A stretch of DNA of 64,000 nt from Alcanivorax borkumensis SK2 (GTDB taxonomy: Bacteria; Pseudomonadota; Gammaproteobacteria; Pseudomonadales; Alcanivoracaceae): NCBI RefSeq assembly GCF_000009365.1, contig NC_008260.1, forward strand, positions 841,501-905,500, given 5' to 3'. Made by a program: the position numbers and the translations under genes. This document shows positions 36,205-48,127 of the stretch, piece by piece. Numbering within the stretch: position 1 is the first letter of the stretch; each line of letters begins with the position of its first letter. Under the pieces are notes generated by a model, which was not told the origin of the DNA, did not search any database, and saw only the letters and a list, made by a program, of their open reading frames with translations.

Positions 36205-36625
36205 TTGGTGATCTACCTCTACCAGGTTGTCCAGACAGATGGCTGCTGCTTATTGTCAATCAGCGGAAGACTAGATGCTGTCGTTATGATCTCATATTTG
36301 TGATCCATATCACAAAATTGAGGCGCGACTCTATCATCGGCAACTGACTGTTCTGTATGCCTTTGTCGAACAATTGCTCTTTTTTTGCACAATTTTAGAG
36401 GTTAACAGGTGAGCATTAAATTGTATATCGTGGGCTGTGTGTGGGCGATTCGTCCATGCTTGATAGCAGAGTAAGAGCGAGCAAGAAGTATACTGCCTTG
36501 CGCTGCAATTGGGCGGCTTGAGAGGCTGCGAGCGGCGAGCAAATCCCGTATCATTGCCAGCCTAAATAAATGCCTTGAACATCTGGCACCCCTCAATCCC
36601 CATTGGTAATCATATAAGGCGCACT
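36205..36625. promoter_or_regulatory. Divergent mltF-purL intergenic region
   Basis: The 421-bp AT-rich gap carries the promoters of mltF and purL. Its clearest element is the Crp-type palindrome at 36299-36314. No gene is seen. Formyl-glycinamide synthase genes are often purine-regulated, but I found no convincing PurR box. Confidence 0.5.
36299..36314. promoter_or_regulatory. Crp/Vfr-type binding site
   Basis: TGTGATCCATATCACA matches the TGTGA-N6-TCACA consensus exactly, and the AT-rich flanks (ATATT, AAATT) fit too. It lies 95 bp upstream of mltF and 312 bp upstream of purL. Confidence 0.7.
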
Positions 36626-40531
<3,906 letters not shown>

Positions 40532-40564
40532 AAATCGGTTAAAAAGCTAAAGTGAAAAGAGTAG

Positions 40565-40600
40565 AAGGCGGAAACGGGGTGACCCTTTCCGCCTTTTTTA
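40565..40600 (+). terminator. Intrinsic terminator after purL
   Basis: AAGGCGGAAA (40565-40574) pairs with TTTCCGCCTT (40586-40595), with inner GGG/CCC pairing and a T-run through 40599. It ends the purL transcript. Confidence 0.88.
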
Positions 40601-40686
40601 TGTTCTGTTCGGGCCTTGAGCCAGTCCCTGTCTCCGCTCAGAATCAAGCGATGGTTTGATGGCGTGTTGCCGTCAGTTTCCCGTAG

Positions 40687-40926
40687 CCTCAGCCCGTTGT
40701 ATTTCCATGCCTGAAAAAAATCTTTGGGGCCAGGGAGCGGCAAGAGGCCTACAAAACCGGGCCTGTGCCCAGCGATTTTGTCAGTGCCGCCGTATCAGTG
40801 CGGCTAGGCGCAGCTGGCCGAGCGTTTGATCCGTGCACAGGCGGGTATAACTATCTTGGCTGGCATGGCGATATCCAGGCCGTCCACGCGCAAGGCATTT
40901 GGCTGATGCCTAAGAGTTTGGGGTAA
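40687..40926 (+). pseudogene. Start-less open frame, possible gene remnant
   Basis: A stop-to-stop frame of 79 codons reads KKIFGARERQEAYKTGPVPS, then DFVSAAVSVRLGAAGRAFDP and GYNYLGWHGDIQAVHAQGIW, ending LMPKSLG. Composition is protein-like (many Gly, Trp, Tyr), but no ATG, GTG or TTG start lies early in the frame. It ends 3 nt before the thioesterase gene. It may be the 3' end of a decayed gene; I do not recognise the family, and chance remains possible. Confidence 0.3.
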
Positions 40927-40929
40927 CGT

Positions 40930-41622
40930 ATGACGAAAACCACCTATCATTTTCGAGATATTCGTGTGGCGGAAACGCCTGAGCCTTCCTCTCGTGCTCA
41001 GCTGCATCGTCAGCTGGGGCAGGAGCTCGCGGGCCTTAATGAACAGGTGCTACGCCTGGATGCATCGCAGGCCAAGTTGCAGGATTACATTGCTCAGGTG
41101 CAACTATTGCGACAGGCATTGCAGCAGGAAGGGCAGCGCGATTACAACCAGATTCTGCAGCGCATGCTGACCGGGGAAGCAAGTGGCGATGATGTGACCG
41201 ATCTGGTGGATTTTGAAATCCTTACTGGTAAGGCGTCACCGCTTTCGCCGCCGTTGGAATTGTGGCTGGATGGCGACTGCGTGCGCGGGCGGGCCACCTT
41301 CGGTTCGGTGTTTCAGGGACCTCCAGGACGGGTGCACGGTGGCGTGCTGGCACTGGCATTGGATATGTTGATGGCCAAGACGCAGGATTATGTTCGCCAG
41401 CTCGGCATGACCGGTACTCTCAATATTCGCTATCTGGCGGCTACTCCGTTGAACACGCCAGTGGATTTTGAGGCCCGGTTGGTTTCTTTAGAGCGCCGTA
41501 AATTACGCTGCGAAGGCAGTGTATGGGTGAATGGTGTGCAGTCAGTGTCGGCAGAAGGTGTCTGGATTTCGGCCCAAGGTGAATATGAGTTGAAACCGGA
41601 GTGTGGTGAGTTGAAAGTGTAA
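40930..41622 (+). CDS. PaaI-like hot-dog thioesterase with N-terminal coiled coil
   Basis: The 230-residue protein has a helical N-terminal third (LGQELAGLNEQVLRLDASQAKLQ, about 35-60) and a C-terminal hot-dog domain with FQGPPGRVHGGVLALALDMLMA (about 128-150). HGG is the thioesterase superfamily motif of the PaaI/4HBT group. It probably hydrolyses an acyl-CoA. The helical extension is unlike the short E. coli enzymes. It is a single gene, weakly preceded by a ribosome-binding site. Confidence 0.82.
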   Translation: MTKTTYHFRDIRVAETPEPSSRAQLHRQLGQELAGLNEQVLRLDASQAKLQDYIAQVQLLRQALQQEGQRDYNQILQRMLTGEASGDDVTDLVDFEILTGKASPLSPPLELWLDGDCVRGRATFGSVFQGPPGRVHGGVLALALDMLMAKTQDYVRQLGMTGTLNIRYLAATPLNTPVDFEARLVSLERRKLRCEGSVWVNGVQSVSAEGVWISAQGEYELKPECGELKV

Positions 41623-41722
41623 AACTGGAACCCGTGTTGGCGCGTAAGTTGCGCGGCATTGATTGCCGTTTGTGCTTGGGGCGCCGTTTGGCGTAACCAA
41701 TGATAATCGCGAGGAGGCCACA

Positions 41723-42058
41723 ATGGAGGAGCTGCATTACAAGCTGTGTTTCTATGTGCCCGCTAGCCATGTTGAGCAGGTGAAAACTGCCATATTCGAG
41801 GCGGGAGCAGGGCACTTGGGCGATTATGACTGTTGCAGCTTCCAGACTTTGGGGCAGGGGCAATTTCGCCCCTTGCCAGGGAGTAAGCCTTTTTTAGGTG
41901 AGCAGGATCAGGTGGAAGTAGTGGAAGAATACCGGGTGGAAACGCTTTGCCTTGAGTCGTGTCTGCAAGCGGTGATTAGCGCCCTGCGTCTGTCTCACCC
42001 CTACGAAGAGCCTGCCATTGACTTGTGGAAACTGGAGAGGTTGCCCGGCATACACTGA
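41723..42058 (+). CDS. YqfO/NIF3-like small protein
   Basis: The 111-residue protein begins YKLCFYVPASHVEQVKTAIFEAGAGHLGDYDCCSFQTLGQGQFRP and ends LRLSHPYEEPAIDLWKLE. This is the CutA1-like insert domain of NIF3/YqfO proteins, here as a stand-alone protein. The role is unknown; related domains bind metals. ATG 41723 follows GAGGAGG, a strong ribosome-binding site. It converges on the Nudix gene. Confidence 0.88.
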   Translation: MEELHYKLCFYVPASHVEQVKTAIFEAGAGHLGDYDCCSFQTLGQGQFRPLPGSKPFLGEQDQVEVVEEYRVETLCLESCLQAVISALRLSHPYEEPAIDLWKLERLPGIH

Positions 42059-42075
42059 GTGTGGCCGGTGTTGTG

Positions 42076-42633
42076 TCACTCCTCTTGGGGGCGGCGTTTG
42101 AGCGGCTGGATGTCTTGGGTGCGAACCGGAAAATCGTTGCGCTCTAGGTCGTCGATATAAAACCGCAAGGTGCGGCCGATGGTGGGAAACGCCAGTTCAT
42201 CCCAAGGGATGTCATCCAGGGAAAAGAGGCCGGCGTCACTGCTTTCTTCCCCGACGCCGTATTTACCGTCTTCCACGTCACCAAGAAAGAAAACATACAC
42301 CTGATTGATATGCGGCAAATTGAAAACTGTATACAAGTCGCCAATGGCTACCGTGGCGCAGGCTTCCTCCCACGTTTCCCTGGCCGCACCCTCCTGCAGC
42401 GTTTCTCCATTTTCCATGTAGCCAGCCGGTAGCGTCCAATAGCCTTTGCGTGGCTCAATGGCGCGCTTGCAGAGCAGCACTTTACCTTCCCATATGGGCA
42501 CTGCACCCACCACGATCTTGGGGTTCTGATAATGGATCGTCTCGCAATCCGGGCACCAGTAGCGGGGGCGGTTATCCCCTTCAGGGATACTGAACTGCAG
42601 GTTGGGATTGCCGCAATGGCTACAGAATTTCAT
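42076..42633 (-). CDS. Nudix hydrolase with N-terminal zinc ribbon
   Basis: The 185-residue protein has a zinc ribbon (CSHCGNPN...CPDC, residues 3-29) and a Nudix domain with box [21 protein letters not shown] (about 68-88); the last Gly of the classical box is replaced. The zinc ribbon plus Nudix layout resembles NudC and NADH-pyrophosphatase-like enzymes, so a dinucleotide substrate is likely but unproven. ATG start; convergent with the YqfO-like gene. Confidence 0.88.
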   Translation of the reverse strand: MKFCSHCGNPNLQFSIPEGDNRPRYWCPDCETIHYQNPKIVVGAVPIWEGKVLLCKRAIEPRKGYWTLPAGYMENGETLQEGAARETWEEACATVAIGDLYTVFNLPHINQVYVFFLGDVEDGKYGVGEESSDAGLFSLDDIPWDELAFPTIGRTLRFYIDDLERNDFPVRTQDIQPLKRRPQEE

Positions 42634-42959
42634 GAAAAACTCACAATGAGGGGGGGGTTAACGCCCCGGAAGATATCGCCTCAACGCAGACCATTCATTT
42701 GGGGTATGAATGATTTGACAATTGCCTGTAGAAAATGAAAGTGGCATTATTTGTGACGTATACCACAAATTTGCAGATATTTAATATATCGCAGATAGAG
42801 CCGGTGCTCTTGAAAACGGTGGCCATAGACTAGCGATCTTGGTTAATAGAAGCCAGTCATACGACATTGGCCTGTTTGGTAATGTAGCATGGCGGCGCTT
42901 CTTAGCCCCTTGTCTATGCACTTGGGGCTAGGGACATTGATTGGGGAGGGTACATTGAT
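42634..42959. promoter_or_regulatory. Upstream region of the CsgD-like gene
   Basis: The 326-bp gap between the divergent Nudix and LuxR-type genes is AT-rich around 42715-42790. It contains TTGACA (42715-42720) and the Crp-like palindrome at 42752-42767. No gene is seen. Confidence 0.5.
42752..42767. promoter_or_regulatory. Crp/Vfr-like binding site
   Basis: TGTGACGTATACCACA differs from TGTGA-N6-TCACA at one base, and the symmetric flanks ATT/AAT extend the palindrome. It lies 193 bp before the CsgD-like gene and 119 bp before the Nudix gene. Confidence 0.5.
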
Positions 42960-43634
42960 ATGGATGTGTCGATGGCGCACAGGACCCGTGACGAGAGTAA
43001 AGCCTATCTGGTGGTTTCGCATTGCAACAATCTTGCAATCCGGCTTTTAGCGAAATCAATTGAAAACCAGCGTGGCGTATCCTGCACAGCAATCAGCAGT
43101 GAAGATCTTTTCTGTGATCAGATTCAGGATGACTTGGTTCTCATCAATGTGCTGGACTTTTCCACCCCGGAAATCGAAGGGTTGCTTGGTCGTATCCAGG
43201 AGCACATGCCGCTGTGTCGGGTAATTCTGGTTAATGCAGATCGAGACGATAATATTTTTTTCTTGCTTAACTGGCCGGTAGTCAAGGGGGTTATCTACCA
43301 GCAGGATAGCGACGCGCTTATTTCCAAGGCGTTGGATGAGGTCTGCAAGGGACGTAGCTGGTTCCCGCGCAGTTACATGGATTATCTGGTCCGTCACCGC
43401 AAAACCCCGACTCGGTGTGGGCATATCTTTGAAAGCCTCACGAGCCGTGAAAGGCAAATGCTGGACCATGTGGTGCGAGGCATGAGCAACCACGAAATCG
43501 CTGATGCTATTTGCCTGAGCACACATACGGTGAAGGCGCATTTGCAAAGCCTGTATCGCAAGGTGGGGGTGAAAAGCCGGGTGGGCGTGATGCGTTGGGT
43601 GCATGAAAACCACTTGGAAGAGAGCGGAGAGTAA
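42960..43634 (+). CDS. CsgD-like LuxR-family regulator
   Basis: The 224-residue protein has a receiver-like N-terminal domain with little of the phosphorylation pocket (LVVSHCNNLAIRLLAKSIE, VLINVLDFSTPEIEGLLGRI). A LuxR helix-turn-helix covers about 155-215 (SLTSRERQMLDHVVRGMSNHEIADAICLS). The stretch LLNWPVVKGVIYQQDSDALISKALDEVCKG parallels the same region of E. coli CsgD (NWPHINGVFY). CsgD controls curli and biofilm matrix. The convergent neighbour with curlin-like repeats supports a related role. Confidence 0.82.
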   Translation: MDVSMAHRTRDESKAYLVVSHCNNLAIRLLAKSIENQRGVSCTAISSEDLFCDQIQDDLVLINVLDFSTPEIEGLLGRIQEHMPLCRVILVNADRDDNIFFLLNWPVVKGVIYQQDSDALISKALDEVCKGRSWFPRSYMDYLVRHRKTPTRCGHIFESLTSRERQMLDHVVRGMSNHEIADAICLSTHTVKAHLQSLYRKVGVKSRVGVMRWVHENHLEESGE

Positions 43635-43705
43635 TTCTGCGTGAGAGTCATCTCCCCCCGGCGTGATTGTGTTATTGGCCCCTTTCTGGCAGATCCCGGC
43701 ATAGT

Positions 43706-43990
43706 TTAGATCCCAGTACCGTATCGGCTCACCACCGCGAGGTTTTCCCAGCTGAGCTGGATGATGTCGGCCTGGTTGGCGAAATCCTTTTGCTGACATG
43801 AGGCGCTAAGGCTTAGCTCCTCCCGTTGAAGAGTGGCGGCGCTCCTTCCCTGCTGGGTAATATCCGCTTTATTTCCCGTGGGTGTTTCATTGAAAAATGA
43901 AAGGTCGGTAGCGTTCGCCTGTGCCATCAGAATCAACAAGAGTCCGGCAAGAAAAAGGCGAGCGGTGGCGTCCTCTGTCATCATGTTCAT
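43706..43990 (-). CDS. Small exported protein with curlin-like repeats
   Basis: The 94-residue protein has a signal peptide (LFLAGLLLILMAQANAT). Two segments follow curlin spacing: NKADITQQGRSAATLQ (about 40-55) and NQADIIQLSWENLAVVSRYGTG (about 72-93). E. coli CsgB has NKANITQYGTQKTAIVVQ, a close match to the first. Normal CsgA/CsgB carry five repeats in about 150 residues, so this is a short or shortened minor-curlin-like protein. It converges on the CsgD-like gene. No csgEFG genes are in the window. Confidence 0.5.
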   Translation of the reverse strand: MNMMTEDATARLFLAGLLLILMAQANATDLSFFNETPTGNKADITQQGRSAATLQREELSLSASCQQKDFANQADIIQLSWENLAVVSRYGTGI

Positions 43991-44338
43991 CCCTGATAAT
44001 TAAACCCCATGCGCCCAGTTTTACGCGACTTTTCCTGCAGTGAAATTCGCCATTGGGGCCGAATTTATCAGCGTTCTACTAGTCGATAGGGTAATAGAAA
44101 GCGGAGCGATTGCGCACTTTGGTTAGTCGGTTTTCAGGGAAAATGGCGGGATGCGTATGGTGTAGGGGGGGGGAGAGCCAGTTAGCAGTTAGTTCGTTTG
44201 GCGTAAGTCAAAAGTTTACCGTGCCCCAAAAAGGGGGATGGGTTTGTGACCGATGGTCGGCAATGGGCTTTGACAAGGCTTGCTCAGGGCGCCCGGGCTG
44301 TTCAAACTAGCGTTTGAATTTGTGAATTGGAGAAGGGT
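43991..44338. other. 348-bp region without gene
   Basis: I see no supported gene between the curlin-like protein and the CoA pyrophosphatase. A short open frame near 44110-44310 has no ribosome-binding site and no protein-like character. A poly-G run (nine G) lies at 44165-44173. Confidence 0.5.
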
Positions 44339-44911
44339 GTGCTTGAGCAGCTCAGGCAGCGTTTGCCGGATTACAGACGCACAGAATTGTCCCTGGCCTT
44401 ACCTGAGGCCGCTGTTTTAATGCCGTTAGTGGATGTGCCTGACCCCCAGATCATCCTGACGGTTCGCTCCAATTCCATGCCCACTCATGCGGGCGAAGTG
44501 GCCTTTCCTGGAGGCAAGCGGGATCCAGGCGACAAAGATTTGTTGATGACCGCTTTGCGAGAAAGCGAAGAAGAAGTTGGGTTGTCACCGGATTATGTGG
44601 ATGTGCTCGGGCAATTATCTCCCTTGGCGTCCCGTTATGGTATGAAAGTGACGCCCTTTGTGGGCATTGTTCGTCCTGACGTGGAGCTGCAAGCGGAGCC
44701 CGGCGAGATTGACACGATTTTTCAGGTTCCCTTGCAGTTTTTCCTGGATGAGATACCAGAGCTTTCCAGTCCTATCGATGTGTTTGGTCGCCAGTTTCGT
44801 ATTCCCAGCTATTACTATGAAGACAAGCGTATTTGGGGGCTAACCGCCTTCATGATTCTGGACTTGATTAACCATGTTTATGACGCAGGCATTGAGTTCG
44901 AAGTGAAATAA
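44339..44911 (+). CDS. nudL: Nudix CoA pyrophosphatase
   Basis: The 190-residue protein carries HAGEVAFPGGKRDPGDKDLLMTALRESEEEVGL, the Nudix box together with the upstream UPF0035 signature of CoA/acyl-CoA diphosphatases. It probably trims CoA to phosphopantetheine and 3',5'-ADP. The GTG at 44339 sits behind GGAGAAGG at correct spacing and is preferred over a TTG four codons earlier. Confidence 0.88.
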   Translation: MLEQLRQRLPDYRRTELSLALPEAAVLMPLVDVPDPQIILTVRSNSMPTHAGEVAFPGGKRDPGDKDLLMTALRESEEEVGLSPDYVDVLGQLSPLASRYGMKVTPFVGIVRPDVELQAEPGEIDTIFQVPLQFFLDEIPELSSPIDVFGRQFRIPSYYYEDKRIWGLTAFMILDLINHVYDAGIEFEVK

Positions 44912-44945
44912 CCCGCCGCTGGGTATCAGTAAAAAGGGGAAAGGC

Positions 44946-45482
44946 ATGATTTATAAGATTGGTGAGCGTCGCTTAGAGCAACGTGGTGATGGCCACTGGA
45001 TAGCGGATAACGCCACCGTCATCGGCTCGGTGATCATGGAAGCCAACAGCAGTATTTGGTTCAACGCGGTGCTGCGAGCGGATAACGATGTCATAGAAAT
45101 TGGTGAGAATACCAATATTCAGGACGGTGCTGTATTGCACGTGGACCCGGGTGTGCCCATGAAACTGGGCAAGGATGTGACGGTGGGGCACAAAGTCATG
45201 TTGCATGGCTGTACGGTGGGTAATAACAGCCTGATCGGTATCAATGCGGTGGTGCTCAACAAAGCGGTCATTGGCAATAACTGTATCATTGGCGCGAACT
45301 CCCTCGTGCCGGAAGGCATGAAAATTCCCGACAACTCCTTGGTTATGGGGTCACCTGCCAAGGTAGTGAAAGAAATTGGTGAGGGGCATAAGGCTATGTT
45401 GACCATGGGCAGCATGCACTATGTGGCCCACGCGAAAGAGTTTGCTCAGCACCTGGAGGTGGACGAGCGGTTCCATGACTGA
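44946..45482 (+). CDS. Gamma-carbonic anhydrase family protein
   Basis: The 178-residue left-handed beta-helix protein has hexapeptide repeats (ATVIGSVIMEANSSIWFNAVLRAD) and metal ligand His residues in AVLHVDPG and VTVGHKVMLHGCTVG. It matches the YrdA/CaiE/PaaY group, which includes gamma-carbonic anhydrases and acyltransferase-like proteins. The activity cannot be settled from sequence. It overlaps the DUF1289 gene by 8 nt. Confidence 0.9.
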   Translation: MIYKIGERRLEQRGDGHWIADNATVIGSVIMEANSSIWFNAVLRADNDVIEIGENTNIQDGAVLHVDPGVPMKLGKDVTVGHKVMLHGCTVGNNSLIGINAVVLNKAVIGNNCIIGANSLVPEGMKIPDNSLVMGSPAKVVKEIGEGHKAMLTMGSMHYVAHAKEFAQHLEVDERFHD

Positions 45483-45684
45483 AAGACAGCTAGTGTCGCC
45501 GTGTGTGTCGATTTGCGCATTGGATGAAGATGATATCTGTGTGGGCTGTTTCCGTACCGGTGGAGAGATTTCCATCTGGGGGTTGCTCTCGGATGATGAA
45601 AAGCGAGAAGTGTTTCGCCGTATTGATCAGCGCATGAATGGCGAGCCAGCCCCCTGCGTAGTGCGTAAGGAGAACGATAAATGA
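45475..45684 (+). CDS. DUF1289 small cysteine-rich protein
   Basis: The 69-residue protein reads VSPCVSICALDEDDICVGCFRTGGEISIW. The CX3C...CX2C pattern and following GEI.W are the DUF1289 signature, probably an iron-sulfur or zinc site. The ATG at 45475 lies inside the end of the carbonic anhydrase gene, and the end overlaps rssA by 4 nt (ATGA), so the three genes are translationally linked. Function unknown. Confidence 0.88.
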   Translation: MTERQLVSPCVSICALDEDDICVGCFRTGGEISIWGLLSDDEKREVFRRIDQRMNGEPAPCVVRKENDK

Positions 45685-46610
45685 CGACCGAGATGGGTAG
45701 CCAAGAGCCTGTCCAGCCTGTTGTCGGCTTGGCGTTAGGCAGTGGCTCGGCCAGGGGGTGGGCACATATTGGCGTTATTCAGGCGCTGGATGAGATCGGC
45801 GTTCATCCTCAGGTGGTGGCAGGTACCTCTATTGGCGCCTTGGTGGGCGGCGCTTATGTCACCGGTTCGCTCAACGCCTTTGCCGATTGGGTCGAGTCCC
45901 TGACGGTGAAAGATGTATTTGGTTTGCTGGATATCAGCTTTTCCGGAGGTATGGTGAAGGGGGAGAAGCTGTTTAGCTTTTTCCAGAACAACCACGATAA
46001 TCCCGAAATAGAAACCCTGGATAAGAAGTTGGTCACCGTTGCCACGGACATGGCCAGCGGCCGCGAAGTTTGGATAACCAAAGGGCGCATGTTGGATGCT
46101 GCACGGGCTTCTTGTGCTTTGCCTGGCCTGTTTTCTCCGGTGAAGATGCAGGGGCGCTGGATGCTCGATGGCGGTTTGGTTAACCCCGTACCTGTTTCTG
46201 CGGCTCGAGCCATGGGTGCAGATGTTGTGATCGCGGTAAACTTGAATGCTCAGCTGGTGGGCGCTCACCTGTCACGGGACACTCGTAGCCAGGCAGAGGG
46301 TGAAGAGAGCACCGCTGAAGAGCGCAGCATCTGGCAAAAAATGATGGATTATTTTGCCTCAGGCGATGGTCAGGACCCGGGGTTTTTTGATGTAGTGGCG
46401 TCTAGTATCAATATCATGCAGGACCGTATTACCCGCTCGCGTATGGCTGGCGACCCACCAGAGGTGACACTGGTGCCAATGCTGGAAGATTTTGCGCTGA
46501 TGGACTTCCACCGCGCGAAGGAAGCGATAGCAGAAGGGCGTGCGCTGGTTAAACGCTATGAAGCCGATATTCTCGCTTGGGTGGGTTCGCCGATCGCGGA
46601 CAGAGTTTGA
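45681..46610 (+). CDS. rssA: Patatin-like phospholipase (RssA-like)
   Basis: The 309-residue protein has the patatin fold. An oxyanion-type glycine-rich loop (ALGSGSARGWAHIGVIQAL, about 17-35) is followed by the nucleophile in VAGTSIGALVGG (GxSxG, about 52-56). The catalytic Asp is in LDGGLVNPVPVSAARAMGAD (DGG, about 162). It is a predicted serine lipase/esterase at the membrane. E. coli RssA is the closest named relative I know. Confidence 0.9.
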   Translation: MTTEMGSQEPVQPVVGLALGSGSARGWAHIGVIQALDEIGVHPQVVAGTSIGALVGGAYVTGSLNAFADWVESLTVKDVFGLLDISFSGGMVKGEKLFSFFQNNHDNPEIETLDKKLVTVATDMASGREVWITKGRMLDAARASCALPGLFSPVKMQGRWMLDGGLVNPVPVSAARAMGADVVIAVNLNAQLVGAHLSRDTRSQAEGEESTAEERSIWQKMMDYFASGDGQDPGFFDVVASSINIMQDRITRSRMAGDPPEVTLVPMLEDFALMDFHRAKEAIAEGRALVKRYEADILAWVGSPIADRV

Positions 46611-46616
46611 AGCTGC

Positions 46617-46679
46617 TGGATAATTGAGGGCTGGCGTTGGCGTTCCGCCTGCGCTTCTCGCACAGTAATCAATTATCCA
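46617..46679. repeat. Inverted repeat between rssA and the CorB-like gene
   Basis: TGGATAATTGA (46617-46627) pairs perfectly with TCAATTATCCA (46669-46679) around a 41-nt GC-rich loop, between convergent genes. There is no T-run, so it is not a standard terminator. Confidence 0.65.
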
Positions 46680-46689
46680 TCCGTAGTGA

Positions 46690-47952
46690 TTAATTAACTT
46701 CTGCCCTCCTCGCTCTCACAGCCTTCACCATATTGTCTTTCACTTGCAAGATTTCAATCAGGTACCGGTCGATTCTTACCGAGATGTTGGCGTCGGGAAT
46801 GTCCTGAAGGTACTCCAGAATCAGGCCGTTCAACGTCTTTGGGCCATCAGTGGGGAGTTCCCATTGCAAGGCGCGGTTAATGTCTCGCAAGGTAGAGGAG
46901 CCATCAATCACGTAGCTGCCGTCTTCCTGTGGGTGAATGTCCTGGCTGGTGGCGGCCAGGTCGGTGGTAAATTCGCCGACAATTTCTTCGAGAATATCTT
47001 CCAGGGTGACCAGGCCGTGTACGTCTCCGTATTCATCTACGACTATGCCGATGCGGCGCTTGGCATTCTGGAAATTGATTAATTGCTGGTGCAGGGAGGT
47101 CGCTTCCGGGACGAAGTAAGGCTCGACGGTGTACTGCATTAGCTCGGCCTTGTTGATTTCCTCCTTGAGCAGTAAACGGCTCAATTTACGCAGGTGTAAT
47201 AGGCCGATCATATTGTTCGGGTCGCCGTTGAAAACGGGTAAACGAGTGTGCTGACTGGAGCGCAGAGTGGTGAGGATGTCGTGCATGTCATCATCCAGAT
47301 CGATTCCCACCATCTCGTTACGGGGGACCATAATGTCCTCCACGGTGACAGTTTCCAGATCAAGAATGTTAAGCAACATTTTCTGATGATTTTCTGGGAT
47401 TAGGCCGCCGGCTTCATTCACCACGGTGCGCAGCTCTTCTGGGCTGAGGTGGTCGTCATCATGCTCGTTGGGGCGAATGCCGCCTAACCGTAGTAGCATG
47501 CTGCTAACCCCGTTCACCATCCATACCAGGGGCGCGAGCACAACCTGCAAAGGCTTAAGGATCAGGCTGGCGGGAAAGGCTACCCGCTCTGGGCGCATGG
47601 CAGCATAGGTCTTTGGGGTGATTTCCGCGAACACCAACATGATGATGGTGATTACCACCGGGGCCACTGCTGCGCCGCTGTCGCCTAACCAGCGGATGGC
47701 CAAAATAGCGGCTACGGTAGCGGCAAAGTTATTGACGAAATTGTTGCCGATCAGAATGACAGACAACAGACGGTCTGTTCGTTTGAGCAGGGTTTCGACC
47801 CGTTTGGCCGCTTTTTGACCTTGGCGGGCCAAATGCCGAAGCCGGTAACGATTGATCGCCACCATGCCGGTTTCACTACTAGAAAAAAAAGCAGAAACAA
47901 GAATGAGAATAACCAGGGCGCCAATCAGCAACCCGTCAGAGTAGGTATCCAA
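46690..47952 (-). CDS. CNNM/CorB-like Mg2+ transport family protein
   Basis: The 420-residue protein has a DUF21 membrane domain with four hydrophobic segments (residues about 8-150; FFSSSETGMVAINRYRLRHL is the signature). A CBS pair follows (VEDIMVPRNEMVGIDLDDDM, GLVTLEDILEEIVGEF), then a C-terminal CorC/HlyC domain. Members move or sense Mg2+/Co2+. The start is a TTG without a clear ribosome-binding site. It precedes ypjD on the reverse strand, as in Pseudomonas. Confidence 0.9.
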   Translation of the reverse strand: MDTYSDGLLIGALVILILVSAFFSSSETGMVAINRYRLRHLARQGQKAAKRVETLLKRTDRLLSVILIGNNFVNNFAATVAAILAIRWLGDSGAAVAPVVITIIMLVFAEITPKTYAAMRPERVAFPASLILKPLQVVLAPLVWMVNGVSSMLLRLGGIRPNEHDDDHLSPEELRTVVNEAGGLIPENHQKMLLNILDLETVTVEDIMVPRNEMVGIDLDDDMHDILTTLRSSQHTRLPVFNGDPNNMIGLLHLRKLSRLLLKEEINKAELMQYTVEPYFVPEATSLHQQLINFQNAKRRIGIVVDEYGDVHGLVTLEDILEEIVGEFTTDLAATSQDIHPQEDGSYVIDGSSTLRDINRALQWELPTDGPKTLNGLILEYLQDIPDANISVRIDRYLIEILQVKDNMVKAVRARRAEVN

Positions 47953-48037
47953 AGGAAATATCGTTTATCCGCCAGTCGGCCCGCTATTGTTCGGGCCGAG
48001 GGGTTGAGGTGTCAAGGAAAGCGGGAGCGAGTTGGAA

Positions 48038-48124
48038 GTTAAAAGTGGAACCGTGGGCACGGCCTTAGCCCGTTGCTGCGGCCGCCGCCGCACTCTTCCC
48101 CTTTGGCGGCACAACTTTTTATCG
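48038..48124. repeat. Degenerate repeat word between corB-like and ypjD genes
   Basis: GTTAAAAGTGGAAC (48038-48051) repeats the arm of the inverted repeat at 95-138 with one base missing. CACAACTTTTTATC (about 48110-48123) is a degenerate partner arm. The gap is about 175 bp and holds no gene. Confidence 0.4.
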
Positions 48125-48127
48125 TTT

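Noticed and set aside
46617..46679. Insertion-sequence ends or att site
   Set aside because: No transposase, no target duplication and only 11-bp arms; treated as a gene-end dyad instead.
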